From Polytrichum commune (taxonomy: Eukaryota > Streptophyta > Polytrichopsida > Polytrichales > Polytrichaceae), in contig OX485803.1 in NCBI GenBank assembly GCA_950295325.1, positions 746,001 to 810,000 on the forward strand: a DNA stretch of 64,000 bases. Reading direction: 5' to 3'. This document shows, piece by piece, positions 24,264-34,380 of the stretch. A model generated the notes under the pieces. It saw nothing but the letters and a program-made list of their open reading frames with translations. It ran no database searches and had not been told where the DNA came from. Position 1 is the first letter of the stretch. Each line of letters opens with the position of its first letter. A program made the translations under genes and the position numbers.

Positions 24264-24274
24264 AGACCTATGGA
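24264..24274. repeat. LINE target-site duplication, right copy
   Basis: AGACCTATGGA, identical to 9026-9036. It adjoins the 5' end of the LINE. Confidence 0.88.
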
Positions 24275-24413
24275 TATAGAATCATATTACATGCATACCT
24301 AAATTTCAAGGACTCTATACAATTCACAGGCTGAGAGAATATCTGAGTGAATGCTGCAATTAATTGATGGATGTTGAATGACGTACTAAATCAAGAGAAG
24401 ATGATTCACTTAC

Positions 24414-24554
24414 AAGTGCTTCAACTATGGCATGGATCCAGTACTCTCAATTGAGCCAAGATCGCTGAATTTGTTATTGGAAATGTCCAATGAAAGGAGA
24501 CTTGAGAAGTTGCCAGTTGGAAATATGGATGTGAATTGATTATTGCTAATGTTT
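24414..24554 (-). CDS. RLK exon 8: two LRRs, with the in-frame TAG
   Basis: A 141-nt exon reading NISNNQFTSIFP and LDISNNKFSD, preceded by GTGTAG and followed by GTAAGT. The reading frame set by exons 7 and 9 contains TAG at 24425-24427, four codons before the donor. No other donor nearby would skip it and keep phase. The 5' end of the LINE lies 150 bp downstream in the following intron, and the gypsy 5' LTR begins 180 bp upstream. Confidence 0.8.
24425..24427 (-). other. Premature TAG codon in the receptor kinase
   Basis: Codon 303 of the assembled reading frame. The 16 other exons are open in the same phase, so this is the only disabling change I can see in the gene. Confidence 0.75.
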
Positions 24555-24729
24555 CTACACATTCAGAACCTAACATAATTAGTATCCTTATGTGTTGCAT
24601 TTCACTGAGTCTCTAAATTATGAATGAACTCATGAATTATACATACTTACAAATACTTTCACCTCTAATTGTTAAGTTTTATTTGTTTTGTTCCTAGTTT
24701 TATTATTCATTTCATTTCTATCACCAATC

Positions 24730-24734
24730 CCTAC
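24730..24734. repeat. Target-site duplication (CCTAC), left, of the gypsy element
   Basis: CCTAC immediately precedes the 5' LTR and recurs at 34376-34380 after the 3' LTR: the 5-bp duplication expected for LTR elements. Confidence 0.92.
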
Positions 24735-26547
24735 TGTGAGCCCAAAAGGGTGCCCACATTTAGTCTTAGACCCTTGAAACGTTAGTTGATGCACTTTGAA
24801 GTAGCATGTTACTTCACAAAAATATAAAAAGAGTGAAATGTTAGTCTTAGAAGTACCATGTTGTAAGAGGCTAGGATGTGAGTTGTTATTGTGTTTTTAC
24901 CTTCGGAAGGATTTGAGTGAATGAGGATAGGTAAGGAGAACTTGGATTGAGTAGTTAGTGAGTAGGCTAGTACAAATGGATGGAGACAACCAAAGTGACT
25001 CAAGAGGCAAGTGCATTCGAATTGGGATGAATGGAGGATCACATGGAGCGCACAAGTGGACCACCTCATCATGGCCACTTAATGGGGAAGGCCCAAGGAA
25101 GAATGCAAGGTGGAGGATAAGCAAATTCTCAAAGCACCAATCAAATCACGAGTTAAGCATCGTGGTTTGAATTAAGTGGTGAGCGACGATTTGGGAAAGT
25201 AAGGGGAGAAAGTTATGGCGGCGGAAAACGAAGGAGGCTAAGTTTGGGTTGAAGCATCCCAAGTTTGGTAAAGTGTGGTAGGTAGAAAGCCAAGGCTAGT
25301 TAAATGTTCGAATTAGGATCCTTGTTGATCATTTGAGGGAGGAAGGCTTAGAAGATAGGATTGGCGCCTACTAAGTAGGAGGAAATCTCAAGGGCTTATC
25401 GTGAGCCTTGAGGGTGCTCACCCCCTCAAGCTTACTATATAATCCCTCATTCTTCCCTCACTCATCCTCTCTTTCCTTTGTGCTCCAAGGCACCCCACGA
25501 GTTATAAGTGTGGGTGTGGGAAGCCATATTGGAGCACATGTGTGTGCTTAGTTTTTAGTTTGAGAGCCAAGGCTTGTTAGCCTTGAAGAGGGCTTGACCT
25601 CTTGGTAGAATTAGTGTTGACGTGAAGGATTTTAAAGTTAATTCATGATTCCAAATTGTGGTACTTAAAGTTCATGTTTTGAATACACGTGGTTGCAAGT
25701 TCCATGTTTAAGAGTTGAGCACTTGATGTTGTGATGAGTGCAAAAATATACTTGTGTGGATTAGTTAGTCTTAGTGAAGTTAGGAAATTCTCTCTCCCCC
25801 TCTCCTCTCTAGGATTTTAGGATTTTAGGATTAGAGAAGAATTGTGTGATTAGAAAGGGGTTGTTAGTAGAATTAGGGAAATTAGGTAGGAAGATTAGTT
25901 AAGGGCTTGAATAATTAGTGAGGTAGTTGGGGATTACAACTACAAAGTTGTGGGTTCATGAAGAAGCTGGGTTTATGAAGGACCTGGGTTTGTTTAGTTA
26001 GAAGCTAAGGAGCTGGGTTCATGAAGGAGCTGGGTTTATGAAGGAGCTGGGTTTGTTTAGTTAGAAGCTAAGGAGCTGGGTTCATGAAGGAGCTGGGTTT
26101 GTTTAGTTAGAAGCTAAGAAGCTGGGTTTATGAAGGAGCTAGGTTTATGTAATTAGAAAGTAAAGAGATGGGTTCATGAAGGAGCTTAGTAGATAGCCTA
26201 CCTAATTAGCTCATAGACAAGTAGTTAGTTACATTATGCTAGTTAGTGTTATGTGTGGCTTTCACAAGTAAATGTATTTGAGATTGACTATAGAGAATAG
26301 TGTTTTTTTTAACACTTGCATCCTCTCTTTAAAAATAAACCACGTGCACAACTTAATGGAGAATGTGGAGCACTCTCGCGATGGCAAGACAAAGGAAGCA
26401 AAGACCAAAGTTAAATCCAAGACCACTTGAAGGGTGAACCTTGCACTATGGACTCATCCAAGTCCAAATCCAATACCGCGGAGGAATGTGAGCCCAAACC
26501 CACTACTCGGACTACGGACGCTTAAGGGTGGGGGGTTTGGCCTCACA
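24735..26547 (+). repeat. Gypsy 5' LTR
   Basis: Starts TGTGAGCCC and ends GGCCTCACA (TG...CA). Contains a TATA-like ACTATATAA near 25434-25442 and a degenerate tandem repeat of the string GGTTCATGAAGGAGCTG at about 25950-26190. Compared by eye with the 3' LTR, the one difference found is G at 26046 versus A at 33874. Confidence 0.93.
25434..25442 (+). promoter_or_regulatory. TATA box of the 5' LTR
   Basis: ACTATATAA within a C/T-rich stretch, about 700 bp into the LTR. The 3' LTR copy is near 33262-33270, and the solo LTR at 58634 has the same CACTATATAATCC context, so the motif is conserved across the family. Confidence 0.5.
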
Positions 26548-26551
26548 TAAT

Positions 26552-26570
26552 TGGTGCGTCCGCCGGGAGC
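26552..26570 (+). promoter_or_regulatory. Primer-binding site candidate
   Basis: TGGTGCGTCCGCCGGGAGC begins four bases after the 5' LTR. TGG pairs with the CCA end of a tRNA; which tRNA I cannot tell. Confidence 0.6.
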
Positions 26571-27458
26571 GAAGCGGAAGGTAGTTACAAGACTTGGAGG
26601 CGACTAGGAGACTTGGAGGCAACTAGGAAAAATTGGAGACACAAACTTGAGAGAAGGGAAGGAGCACCCGAAACTCGGTAAGTATTCTCTCTTTGGGTTA
26701 CATTTGAATTCATTGTATTTCAACTATTCCTTGGAATGAATTGCATTGTCAATTACGCAAATTCATTTTTGAGGAAGGAGCGCGGCGAAGGTACGTCCTC
26801 AACCTTTTTGGGGATTTGCTAAGAACTTAAAAGGAACCTATAACCGAGTAGCTCATTAAAACATTAGATGGTAAATTCACCTTAGGACATTGAACTTTGA
26901 CACTCACCTCGGGGTGAGTCTCAAAGTTTTGGGAGTTGTCATTTCATGCTCTAGATTAAATTAATATTTCACAAAGTTTATGGTGTTGTTACATTGAGTC
27001 ACGATTGAGGGGAGTGCTAACTCACAGGGGGATGCGATTGCTCAAGGTATGTTTATTTCTTCAAAGTGAACTCATTAACTAATTAAGGAATGCCTTTTGT
27101 ACTCGTGATTGTTGTTATCCGTTGTAGAGGGTAATTCCCGAATTGTGGATGGTGTGAGAAGTTGAAGGGTGAAGCCTCGACTTTTAACATAATCTACTCG
27201 GAAGGTCACCCCCTCACAATCGGTATTGTGGTGAGTGTTAATTTGCGGGAAGGTGCGGAGGTGATGCTCCGACTTAACCAAAAAATTAACATGAACATGC
27301 CTATCCCCTATTGGGATTCTTTCACCTAAGTGGGCTTGCAGGTTCTTTTCCTCACCTCCTAAAAAAAAATTATAACCACACCAAGACAAGTGAAAATATT
27401 AAGAGGGGAATTGCTAGGATTATGTGTGGTCAAGTGAGGGTCGATCGATTCTTATGGA
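26571..27458 (+). other. Gypsy untranslated leader
   Basis: About 890 bp between the primer-binding site and the Gag start codon. I see no coding frame or domain in it. It should hold the packaging signal, but no motif is recognisable. Confidence 0.5.
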
Positions 27459-30400
27459 ATGCAAGGTAGGACTCGCTCACAAAAACCAAGTTTGATAGTA
27501 GGACTAGAGAAATCTACTCGAAAGAGGCGGTCCTCTAAAATCAGTGATAGATTAGAACAAGATAATGTTAGAATAGAGAGTTGTTTGAACGTCGAACCTA
27601 GGACTAGGTCAATTCTAGACACCTTAGAACTTGGAGCTCAACTTGAAGAGGAGATCACTCCCTCCAAATTGAGTGGTGAAACTTCTTCGGAAAATTACAC
27701 ACTTAGAGAAGAATTCCCGGTAGAAGTTGATAGGGGATTGTTGAATAGTTCACCGGTCACCATGGCCGAGGAACGGGGGATGGATCCACCACCCATACCC
27801 CCAATTCCGCCCATACCTCCTATACCTCCAATAGACCCATTGGTTAGGCCAAGAGGCCTACCAATTGTGGTTCCACAAAATTTAGCGGCGATGGATATGC
27901 CATCTCATCTCCCTAAATTTTATGGGACCAAGGATGAGGACCCCTCTCAGCACATGGAACGGTATATCGAACGGTTGGCTAGCTTCCTCATAACCGACCC
28001 GGGTTATTGGTTAGTGTGGTTTCCTACCACTCTAGAGGGGGAAGCCTATGAATGGTATCGGGATCATGCCGAGGGACATTTTAGGGGATGGGAACAATTA
28101 CAAAGGGAGTTTCTTAACGAATTTAGGCCGGAAGTGGGTCAAAGTACCGCATTAAGGGCATTGTCGTCATTGAAGCAAGGAAGGGAGGAAGAAATTTCGG
28201 CTTACATTAGGAGGTTTGATTTAGTGTGCACTAGATTTGTGGGTACCATGCTCAACGACGACACGCTAAAGCAATTTTTCATTCAAGGGTTTTTTAAGTC
28301 CGGAACTATTAGGGGTGTTCTAGAAAGGAATCCCTTGACCTTGGCGGATGCCAAGCGTGCGGCTAGAGATATTGAAAACTTGGATAAAGATCACGAAAGG
28401 CTATGGAGAAGGGAGGATGAATTGATCCCACAATTCATCCCCATACGCCCTAGGGTGGTAGCGGTAGAACCCGCTAAGTATGAGAACCAAATTCCATATG
28501 CCATTGTGGACACCGGTCCCCGACCTTTAGCGGTTAGGGAACCGGCACCTCTTTTGGCACTACCGGCCCCTAGAACGGATCCACACTTGGAGGAGGTTGA
28601 GAGAAGACTAGGTGCTAGCCAACTAGGATTCCAAGAGGCTATGATAAAACAAATGCAAAGCCTCACGGATCAAATGTCATTAATGATCCGGAGTCAACAA
28701 CCGGGGCCTCCACCCCCGGTTGAGTCGGGTAGGCATTCTTCCGGATTATGGTGTGTCCAATGTGGCCAACCGGGCCACACGCGTCAATTTTGTAGAAGTG
28801 GACAAAACCGTGACCAAAGAGGAAACGGTAACCCACCTCAACAAAATCAACGAGGTCAAGCGCCACCTCACTATGGAAATGGAAGCAATAGAGGACCACA
28901 ACCTAGAGGGCAAGGTGGCCAAAATTTAGAGAAGAAGGAATTTCATCCCTTTTGTGGAAGGTGGCACGCTCAAGGACAATGTTGGTCCGAAGGTCAAGAG
29001 TTTAATTGTAGCAATTGTGGAGGAAGTCATCCCTCGGATACGTGTCGCCAACCGGACAAAATAATTAATGTCCCTTACCCGGTGTCTAATCCACAACAAC
29101 AAGCAAGGGATAATATCCGAGGCGCTAGGCCACAAGGAGTACCGGCCAATGAACTTAGGCCACCTAACTTATACTATGACCATAGTAATGCTAGGCAAAC
29201 TTTTCATCCACCGGCGGGCTTGCAAACTACAACCGGTTACATTCCAATACAAAATAGACAAGGAGTTCCACCTAATGGTAGTAACGGGAGACAAGCGCCT
29301 CCAACGGATCCGGGACCATCTAACTCCCAAGATGTTAGGTTCATGGATGGAGTGTTGGAGGCCACATGTGATGACATGCTTCCTCTCCCAACGAGAATTG
29401 GAGAGGAGCAAAGTCAATGGCCTCCTCACACCAATGCTATTACATATGAGTTAGTGAAGGGTAAGGGTGTGGTTGAAGAAGCACCTGCACTAGCGGTAAC
29501 TACTAGGGCTAGGAGAGGGGATGCCCCGTTGGAGGTAGGAATAGGAGAGCAAGGAAATTACTCTTCGGATGAAGAGATTAATCTCTCCGAGTTGGATAGG
29601 GTAGCTAGAAGAGCTACTAAGGATGTGGAGAGGGAAAATATAATTTTACAAGATAGGGAGAGGACTAATGCGGTACATGACTTGGATAATAGCGATGTGG
29701 GTGAATGGGAAGGACCGGGGGTTCCCGTAGACGAATTCGACGTAGTGGGTAATTCTAAGGTGGAAAGATCTACCGGGTACGACTTGTGGGCGGACCTTAG
29801 TACACTCAAGGCGGATATTACTTTCGGCCAACTATTGGAAATTTCACCCACGGCAAGGAAAACATTAAAGGAGGGAATGCCGGTACACAAGAGGATGAGG
29901 AAGGTGAAAGCTAAAATAGCCGCTAGGATCCAATCACAAGGTGGAAGAGACGTGAGAGCTATAGAAATAGAAGTTGTTATAGTAGATAAGGTGGTTCCTA
30001 ATGTGCTAGTCGACGGAGGGAGTAGTCTAAATATACTACCGGAGGATACTATGAAAAAATTGGGACTTGGACTCACGGGGCCTTCACCTTTGGTCATAAA
30101 TATGGCAAATCAAAGTTCGACTACGCCTTTGGGGATGATCAAGGATTGTAGAATGACTACGGGAGGTGAGGAGTACTTGGTCACCTTCCATGTCATTAAA
30201 ATGCACTCCAACAAGGACACCTTCCCCATTTTGCTAGGTAGGCCTTGGTTGCGGATGGCGAATGCTATGGTCAATTGGGGTGGACCTAAACCATCCATCA
30301 CTTATGGTCCGGAGGGTAATAGGGTCATAGTGTCCATTGGTTCATTAGAAGGATGGATGAAGAAGGAGATGTATTTGCCATTGGAGAAGGAAATTGATGA

Positions 30401-31304
30401 CTTAAACGAGAATGAGATTGGCAAGGCATTGGTGGGAGTCGTCCATCCCGAAGGTCAAAGGGTTGTTATAGATTCGGGCTCGGGAAGTCTAGGTCCTAAT
30501 TTTTACAATTATGGGGATAATGGGGATTATGCCCAATGGCTAAGGGAGTACCCCGAGTCCGAGGTTGATGTAATGGTTACATTTCACCAAGTAGGCTTAG
30601 GGAGTGAATTTCCTAGTGTTAGTTTAGGAGAGGGCTCATTGTTGGAGCCATGTGAGGTGCTCACCGAGGAAGAGTGGATTAGCGGTGGGTTAACACCTTG
30701 GGTAGATGACGTGGAAGAGGGTGAGGTTAGTTTAATTCATGTAGATGGGACTCAAGAGGAGGATGTGATTATTGAGTCATCGAAATTGGAGGAGCCTTTA
30801 CATTTCAAGACCACGTCTACGGGGATAGTTGTAGGTCAAGATGTGAAAGATTACCCCAATGTGCCTTCCGATTGGTATCGGAACAAAGAGGAACAAGCAC
30901 ATGTGTCGGAAGCGGATTGGCGGTACGTGGATGTGAAATTAAAGAATGGAAAAACCCGACAAATGAAGATGGGCTCCAAATTGGGGGAGAAAGAGGTTAG
31001 GGAGTATAGCAATTTGGTGGATGAGTTTAGTGATACTTTTGCATGGTCCTACGATGAGCTTAAGGGAATTCCTAGGGAAATGGTAGAGCACCGGATTCCT
31101 TTAATTCCGGGGGCGAGGCCAATTAGACAAAAGGAGAGGAGAATGCATTTACAAGCGGACCACTTGTCTAGGTTGTCGGAGGAGATAGGAAAAAATCCGG
31201 TAAATGATATGTTAGTAGATGATAGCCTCTTTGTGGTCACTTCTACACCGGAGTGGTATGCGGGCATAGTGGAATTTCTAACAACCCACAAGTTGCCCAA
31301 ATAG
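27459..31304 (+). CDS. Gypsy Gag-protease with truncated RT/RNase H
   Basis: A 1281-codon frame. A proline repeat (PPIPPIPPIPP, about residue 110) precedes the Retrotrans_gag domain (LPKFYGTKDEDPSQHMERYI to about residue 310). Zinc knuckles follow: CVQCGQPGHTRQFC near residue 431 and CSNCGGSHPSDTC near 520. The protease has LVDGGSSLNILP near residue 848, with the DGG-S form used by several plant gypsy groups. RT begins (IPLIPGARPIRQKERRM, about residue 1210) but is followed at once by ADHLSRL, normally the end of RNase H. The RT fingers, palm (YxDD) and RNase H active site are thus missing, with the frame kept. The frame ends at TAG 31302-31304, just before integrase. Confidence 0.88.
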   Translation: MQGRTRSQKPSLIVGLEKSTRKRRSSKISDRLEQDNVRIESCLNVEPRTRSILDTLELGAQLEEEITPSKLSGETSSENYTLREEFPVEVDRGLLNSSPVTMAEERGMDPPPIPPIPPIPPIPPIDPLVRPRGLPIVVPQNLAAMDMPSHLPKFYGTKDEDPSQHMERYIERLASFLITDPGYWLVWFPTTLEGEAYEWYRDHAEGHFRGWEQLQREFLNEFRPEVGQSTALRALSSLKQGREEEISAYIRRFDLVCTRFVGTMLNDDTLKQFFIQGFFKSGTIRGVLERNPLTLADAKRAARDIENLDKDHERLWRREDELIPQFIPIRPRVVAVEPAKYENQIPYAIVDTGPRPLAVREPAPLLALPAPRTDPHLEEVERRLGASQLGFQEAMIKQMQSLTDQMSLMIRSQQPGPPPPVESGRHSSGLWCVQCGQPGHTRQFCRSGQNRDQRGNGNPPQQNQRGQAPPHYGNGSNRGPQPRGQGGQNLEKKEFHPFCGRWHAQGQCWSEGQEFNCSNCGGSHPSDTCRQPDKIINVPYPVSNPQQQARDNIRGARPQGVPANELRPPNLYYDHSNARQTFHPPAGLQTTTGYIPIQNRQGVPPNGSNGRQAPPTDPGPSNSQDVRFMDGVLEATCDDMLPLPTRIGEEQSQWPPHTNAITYELVKGKGVVEEAPALAVTTRARRGDAPLEVGIGEQGNYSSDEEINLSELDRVARRATKDVERENIILQDRERTNAVHDLDNSDVGEWEGPGVPVDEFDVVGNSKVERSTGYDLWADLSTLKADITFGQLLEISPTARKTLKEGMPVHKRMRKVKAKIAARIQSQGGRDVRAIEIEVVIVDKVVPNVLVDGGSSLNILPEDTMKKLGLGLTGPSPLVINMANQSSTTPLGMIKDCRMTTGGEEYLVTFHVIKMHSNKDTFPILLGRPWLRMANAMVNWGGPKPSITYGPEGNRVIVSIGSLEGWMKKEMYLPLEKEIDDLNENEIGKALVGVVHPEGQRVVIDSGSGSLGPNFYNYGDNGDYAQWLREYPESEVDVMVTFHQVGLGSEFPSVSLGEGSLLEPCEVLTEEEWISGGLTPWVDDVEEGEVSLIHVDGTQEEDVIIESSKLEEPLHFKTTSTGIVVGQDVKDYPNVPSDWYRNKEEQAHVSEADWRYVDVKLKNGKTRQMKMGSKLGEKEVREYSNLVDEFSDTFAWSYDELKGIPREMVEHRIPLIPGARPIRQKERRMHLQADHLSRLSEEIGKNPVNDMLVDDSLFVVTSTPEWYAGIVEFLTTHKLPK
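31136..31150 (+). other. Internal deletion junction in pol
   Basis: Position where the start of RT meets the end of RNase H. In intact relatives roughly 1.5-2 kb of coding DNA separates the two motifs; this length is a family estimate. The joint keeps the reading frame. Confidence 0.75.
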
Positions 31305-32501
31305 TGGACAAAAGAAGAGAGAAGGAAGGTGAGGGTAAATAGTAGGCAATTTGTTGTAGTGGGCCATAGGTTGTTTAGAAGGGGGTCCGATGGTATTTTA
31401 CGACGATGCGTGTCAAAAACGGAGGTTGAAGCGATTTTAATCGCTTGCCACGATAGCGCTTGCGGCGGTCACTTCTCGGGTCAACTCACCGGGCAAAAAA
31501 TACTTAGAGCGGGCTACTTTTGGCCTACACTATTTAAGGACGCCCATGACTATGTAAGGAAATGCGACGCTTGCCAACGGTATGCCCGAGACGACCTTAG
31601 AATGGAGATGCCTTTACATGTATCATTACCCTTAATTCCTTTCGAAAAATGGGGCATCGACTATGTGGGTGAGGTCCATCCCCAATCTTCAAAAGGAATG
31701 AAATATATTGTGGTGGCAACCGAGTACCTCACCAAGTGGGCGGAAGCCAAAGCGGTGAAGACCGACACGGCGGAACACGCGGCAACATTTATGTACGAAA
31801 ACATAATTTCGCGGTTCGGGGTGCCGAAGATCCTAGTAAGCGATAGGGGTACTCACTTTTTGAATGACTTGATTCGAGAGATGACAGAGAAATTTAAAAT
31901 TGATCACCGGAAGACTACTCCCTACCACCCACAAACCAATGGACAAACGGAAAGGGTTAACGGAATTTTGGTGAGTATACTACGCAAAACGGTTATAGAC
32001 TCGAAGCGGGATTGGGATACGAAACTAACGGCGGCACTTTGGGCATACCGTACAACCTATAAGGTAACTACGCGTGCTACACCATTTTCCTTAGTCTATG
32101 GTCTTGAAGCGACACTACCAATCGAATATGAAGTCGAGTCACTTAGGGTGGCCGTGAGTACGAGACTTACCGAAAGTCAATCCTTACGAAATCGACTAAC
32201 CGATTTGGAAGCACTTGACGAAGGGAGGAGAATGGCGGCTCAACATATTGAGGCAATCCAAAGAAGGAGAAAGATTACTTTCGACAAACGACATAAGAGA
32301 AGGGCCCTAACACCGGGAATGATGGTCATGATTCAAGACGCACGAAAGCTTGAATTTCCGGCGAAATTCAATGCAGTATGGTTAGGACCTTACCTTGTCT
32401 ATGAGGTCTTTCCTAATAATTCAATTCAATTAGAAACGTTGAATGGTGAGCTCTTTCCTACCCGTACATCGGGAAGTAGATGTAAGGAGTACCGAGCTTG
32501 A
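31305..32501 (+). CDS. Gypsy integrase
   Basis: In the same frame as Gag-Pol but after the TAG at 31302-31304. The zinc-binding H-H-C-C motif (CHDSACGGHF, then KCDACQR) is complete, and the DDE core is complete: WGIDYVG, VSDRGTHF and YHPQTNGQTERVNG. The C-terminal part has WLGPYLVYEV and no chromodomain. Separate expression would need read-through of the TAG or a new start; the first ATG is at 31557 or later in the open stretch, with GTG at 31329. Confidence 0.88.
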   Translation, partial: WTKEERRKVRVNSRQFVVVGHRLFRRGSDGILRRCVSKTEVEAILIACHDSACGGHFSGQLTGQKILRAGYFWPTLFKDAHDYVRKCDACQRYARDDLRMEMPLHVSLPLIPFEKWGIDYVGEVHPQSSKGMKYIVVATEYLTKWAEAKAVKTDTAEHAATFMYENIISRFGVPKILVSDRGTHFLNDLIREMTEKFKIDHRKTTPYHPQTNGQTERVNGILVSILRKTVIDSKRDWDTKLTAALWAYRTTYKVTTRATPFSLVYGLEATLPIEYEVESLRVAVSTRLTESQSLRNRLTDLEALDEGRRMAAQHIEAIQRRRKITFDKRHKRRALTPGMMVMIQDARKLEFPAKFNAVWLGPYLVYEVFPNNSIQLETLNGELFPTRTSGSRCKEYRA

Positions 32502-32562
32502 CTAGGCAACTTACCCTTGGAGCAAGAGATGTTTGGATTCATCCCCCGATGGTCGCCAATTA

Positions 32563-34375
32563 TGTGAGCCCAAAAGGGTGCCCACATTTAGTCTTAGACC
32601 CTTGAAACGTTAGTTGATGCACTTTGAAGTAGCATGTTACTTCACAAAAATATAAAAAGAGTGAAATGTTAGTCTTAGAAGTACCATGTTGTAAGAGGCT
32701 AGGATGTGAGTTGTTATTGTGTTTTTACCTTCGGAAGGATTTGAGTGAATGAGGATAGGTAAGGAGAACTTGGATTGAGTAGTTAGTGAGTAGGCTAGTA
32801 CAAATGGATGGAGACAACCAAAGTGACTCAAGAGGCAAGTGCATTCGAATTGGGATGAATGGAGGATCACATGGAGCGCACAAGTGGACCACCTCATCAT
32901 GGCCACTTAATGGGGAAGGCCCAAGGAAGAATGCAAGGTGGAGGATAAGCAAATTCTCAAAGCACCAATCAAATCACGAGTTAAGCATCGTGGTTTGAAT
33001 TAAGTGGTGAGCGACGATTTGGGAAAGTAAGGGGAGAAAGTTATGGCGGCGGAAAACGAAGGAGGCTAAGTTTGGGTTGAAGCATCCCAAGTTTGGTAAA
33101 GTGTGGTAGGTAGAAAGCCAAGGCTAGTTAAATGTTCGAATTAGGATCCTTGTTGATCATTTGAGGGAGGAAGGCTTAGAAGATAGGATTGGCGCCTACT
33201 AAGTAGGAGGAAATCTCAAGGGCTTATCGTGAGCCTTGAGGGTGCTCACCCCCTCAAGCTTACTATATAATCCCTCATTCTTCCCTCACTCATCCTCTCT
33301 TTCCTTTGTGCTCCAAGGCACCCCACGAGTTATAAGTGTGGGTGTGGGAAGCCATATTGGAGCACATGTGTGTGCTTAGTTTTTAGTTTGAGAGCCAAGG
33401 CTTGTTAGCCTTGAAGAGGGCTTGACCTCTTGGTAGAATTAGTGTTGACGTGAAGGATTTTAAAGTTAATTCATGATTCCAAATTGTGGTACTTAAAGTT
33501 CATGTTTTGAATACACGTGGTTGCAAGTTCCATGTTTAAGAGTTGAGCACTTGATGTTGTGATGAGTGCAAAAATATACTTGTGTGGATTAGTTAGTCTT
33601 AGTGAAGTTAGGAAATTCTCTCTCCCCCTCTCCTCTCTAGGATTTTAGGATTTTAGGATTAGAGAAGAATTGTGTGATTAGAAAGGGGTTGTTAGTAGAA
33701 TTAGGGAAATTAGGTAGGAAGATTAGTTAAGGGCTTGAATAATTAGTGAGGTAGTTGGGGATTACAACTACAAAGTTGTGGGTTCATGAAGAAGCTGGGT
33801 TTATGAAGGACCTGGGTTTGTTTAGTTAGAAGCTAAGGAGCTGGGTTCATGAAGGAGCTGGGTTTATGAAGGAACTGGGTTTGTTTAGTTAGAAGCTAAG
33901 GAGCTGGGTTCATGAAGGAGCTGGGTTTGTTTAGTTAGAAGCTAAGAAGCTGGGTTTATGAAGGAGCTAGGTTTATGTAATTAGAAAGTAAAGAGATGGG
34001 TTCATGAAGGAGCTTAGTAGATAGCCTACCTAATTAGCTCATAGACAAGTAGTTAGTTACATTATGCTAGTTAGTGTTATGTGTGGCTTTCACAAGTAAA
34101 TGTATTTGAGATTGACTATAGAGAATAGTGTTTTTTTTAACACTTGCATCCTCTCTTTAAAAATAAACCACGTGCACAACTTAATGGAGAATGTGGAGCA
34201 CTCTCGCGATGGCAAGACAAAGGAAGCAAAGACCAAAGTTAAATCCAAGACCACTTGAAGGGTGAACCTTGCACTATGGACTCATCCAAGTCCAAATCCA
34301 ATACCGCGGAGGAATGTGAGCCCAAACCCACTACTCGGACTACGGACGCTTAAGGGTGGGGGGTTTGGCCTCACA
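32563..34375 (+). repeat. Gypsy 3' LTR
   Basis: 1813 bp, the same length as the 5' LTR and essentially identical to it. The 60 bp before it contain no polypurine tract; they end GTCGCCAATTA, whose CCAATTA is the inverse of the TAATTGG that follows the 5' LTR. Confidence 0.93.
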
Positions 34376-34380
34376 CCTAC
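34376..34380. repeat. Target-site duplication (CCTAC), right, of the gypsy element
   Basis: Identical to 24730-24734. Confidence 0.92.

Larger units (their letters stand above)
24735..34375 (+). mobile_element. Young Ty3/gypsy LTR retrotransposon lacking its RT core
   Basis: A 9641-bp element with 1813-bp LTRs and a 5-bp duplication, opposite in strand to the host kinase and in its intron between exons 7 and 8. Order: LTR, primer-binding site, leader, Gag with zinc knuckles, protease, a stump of RT fused to the end of RNase H, integrase, LTR. Integrase after RT/RNase H is the Ty3/gypsy order; no chromodomain is seen, so a Tat/Athila-like lineage is more likely than a chromovirus. Near-identity of the LTRs means recent insertion, yet the element cannot copy itself. 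The same LTR family occurs at 55813 and 58634, and a related longer one at 44953. Confidence 0.93.

Noticed and set aside
24809-25170. Small frames on both strands within the LTRs (repeated at 32637-32998)
   Set aside because: Identical in the two LTRs because the LTRs are identical; no domain, and they overlap the promoter region.
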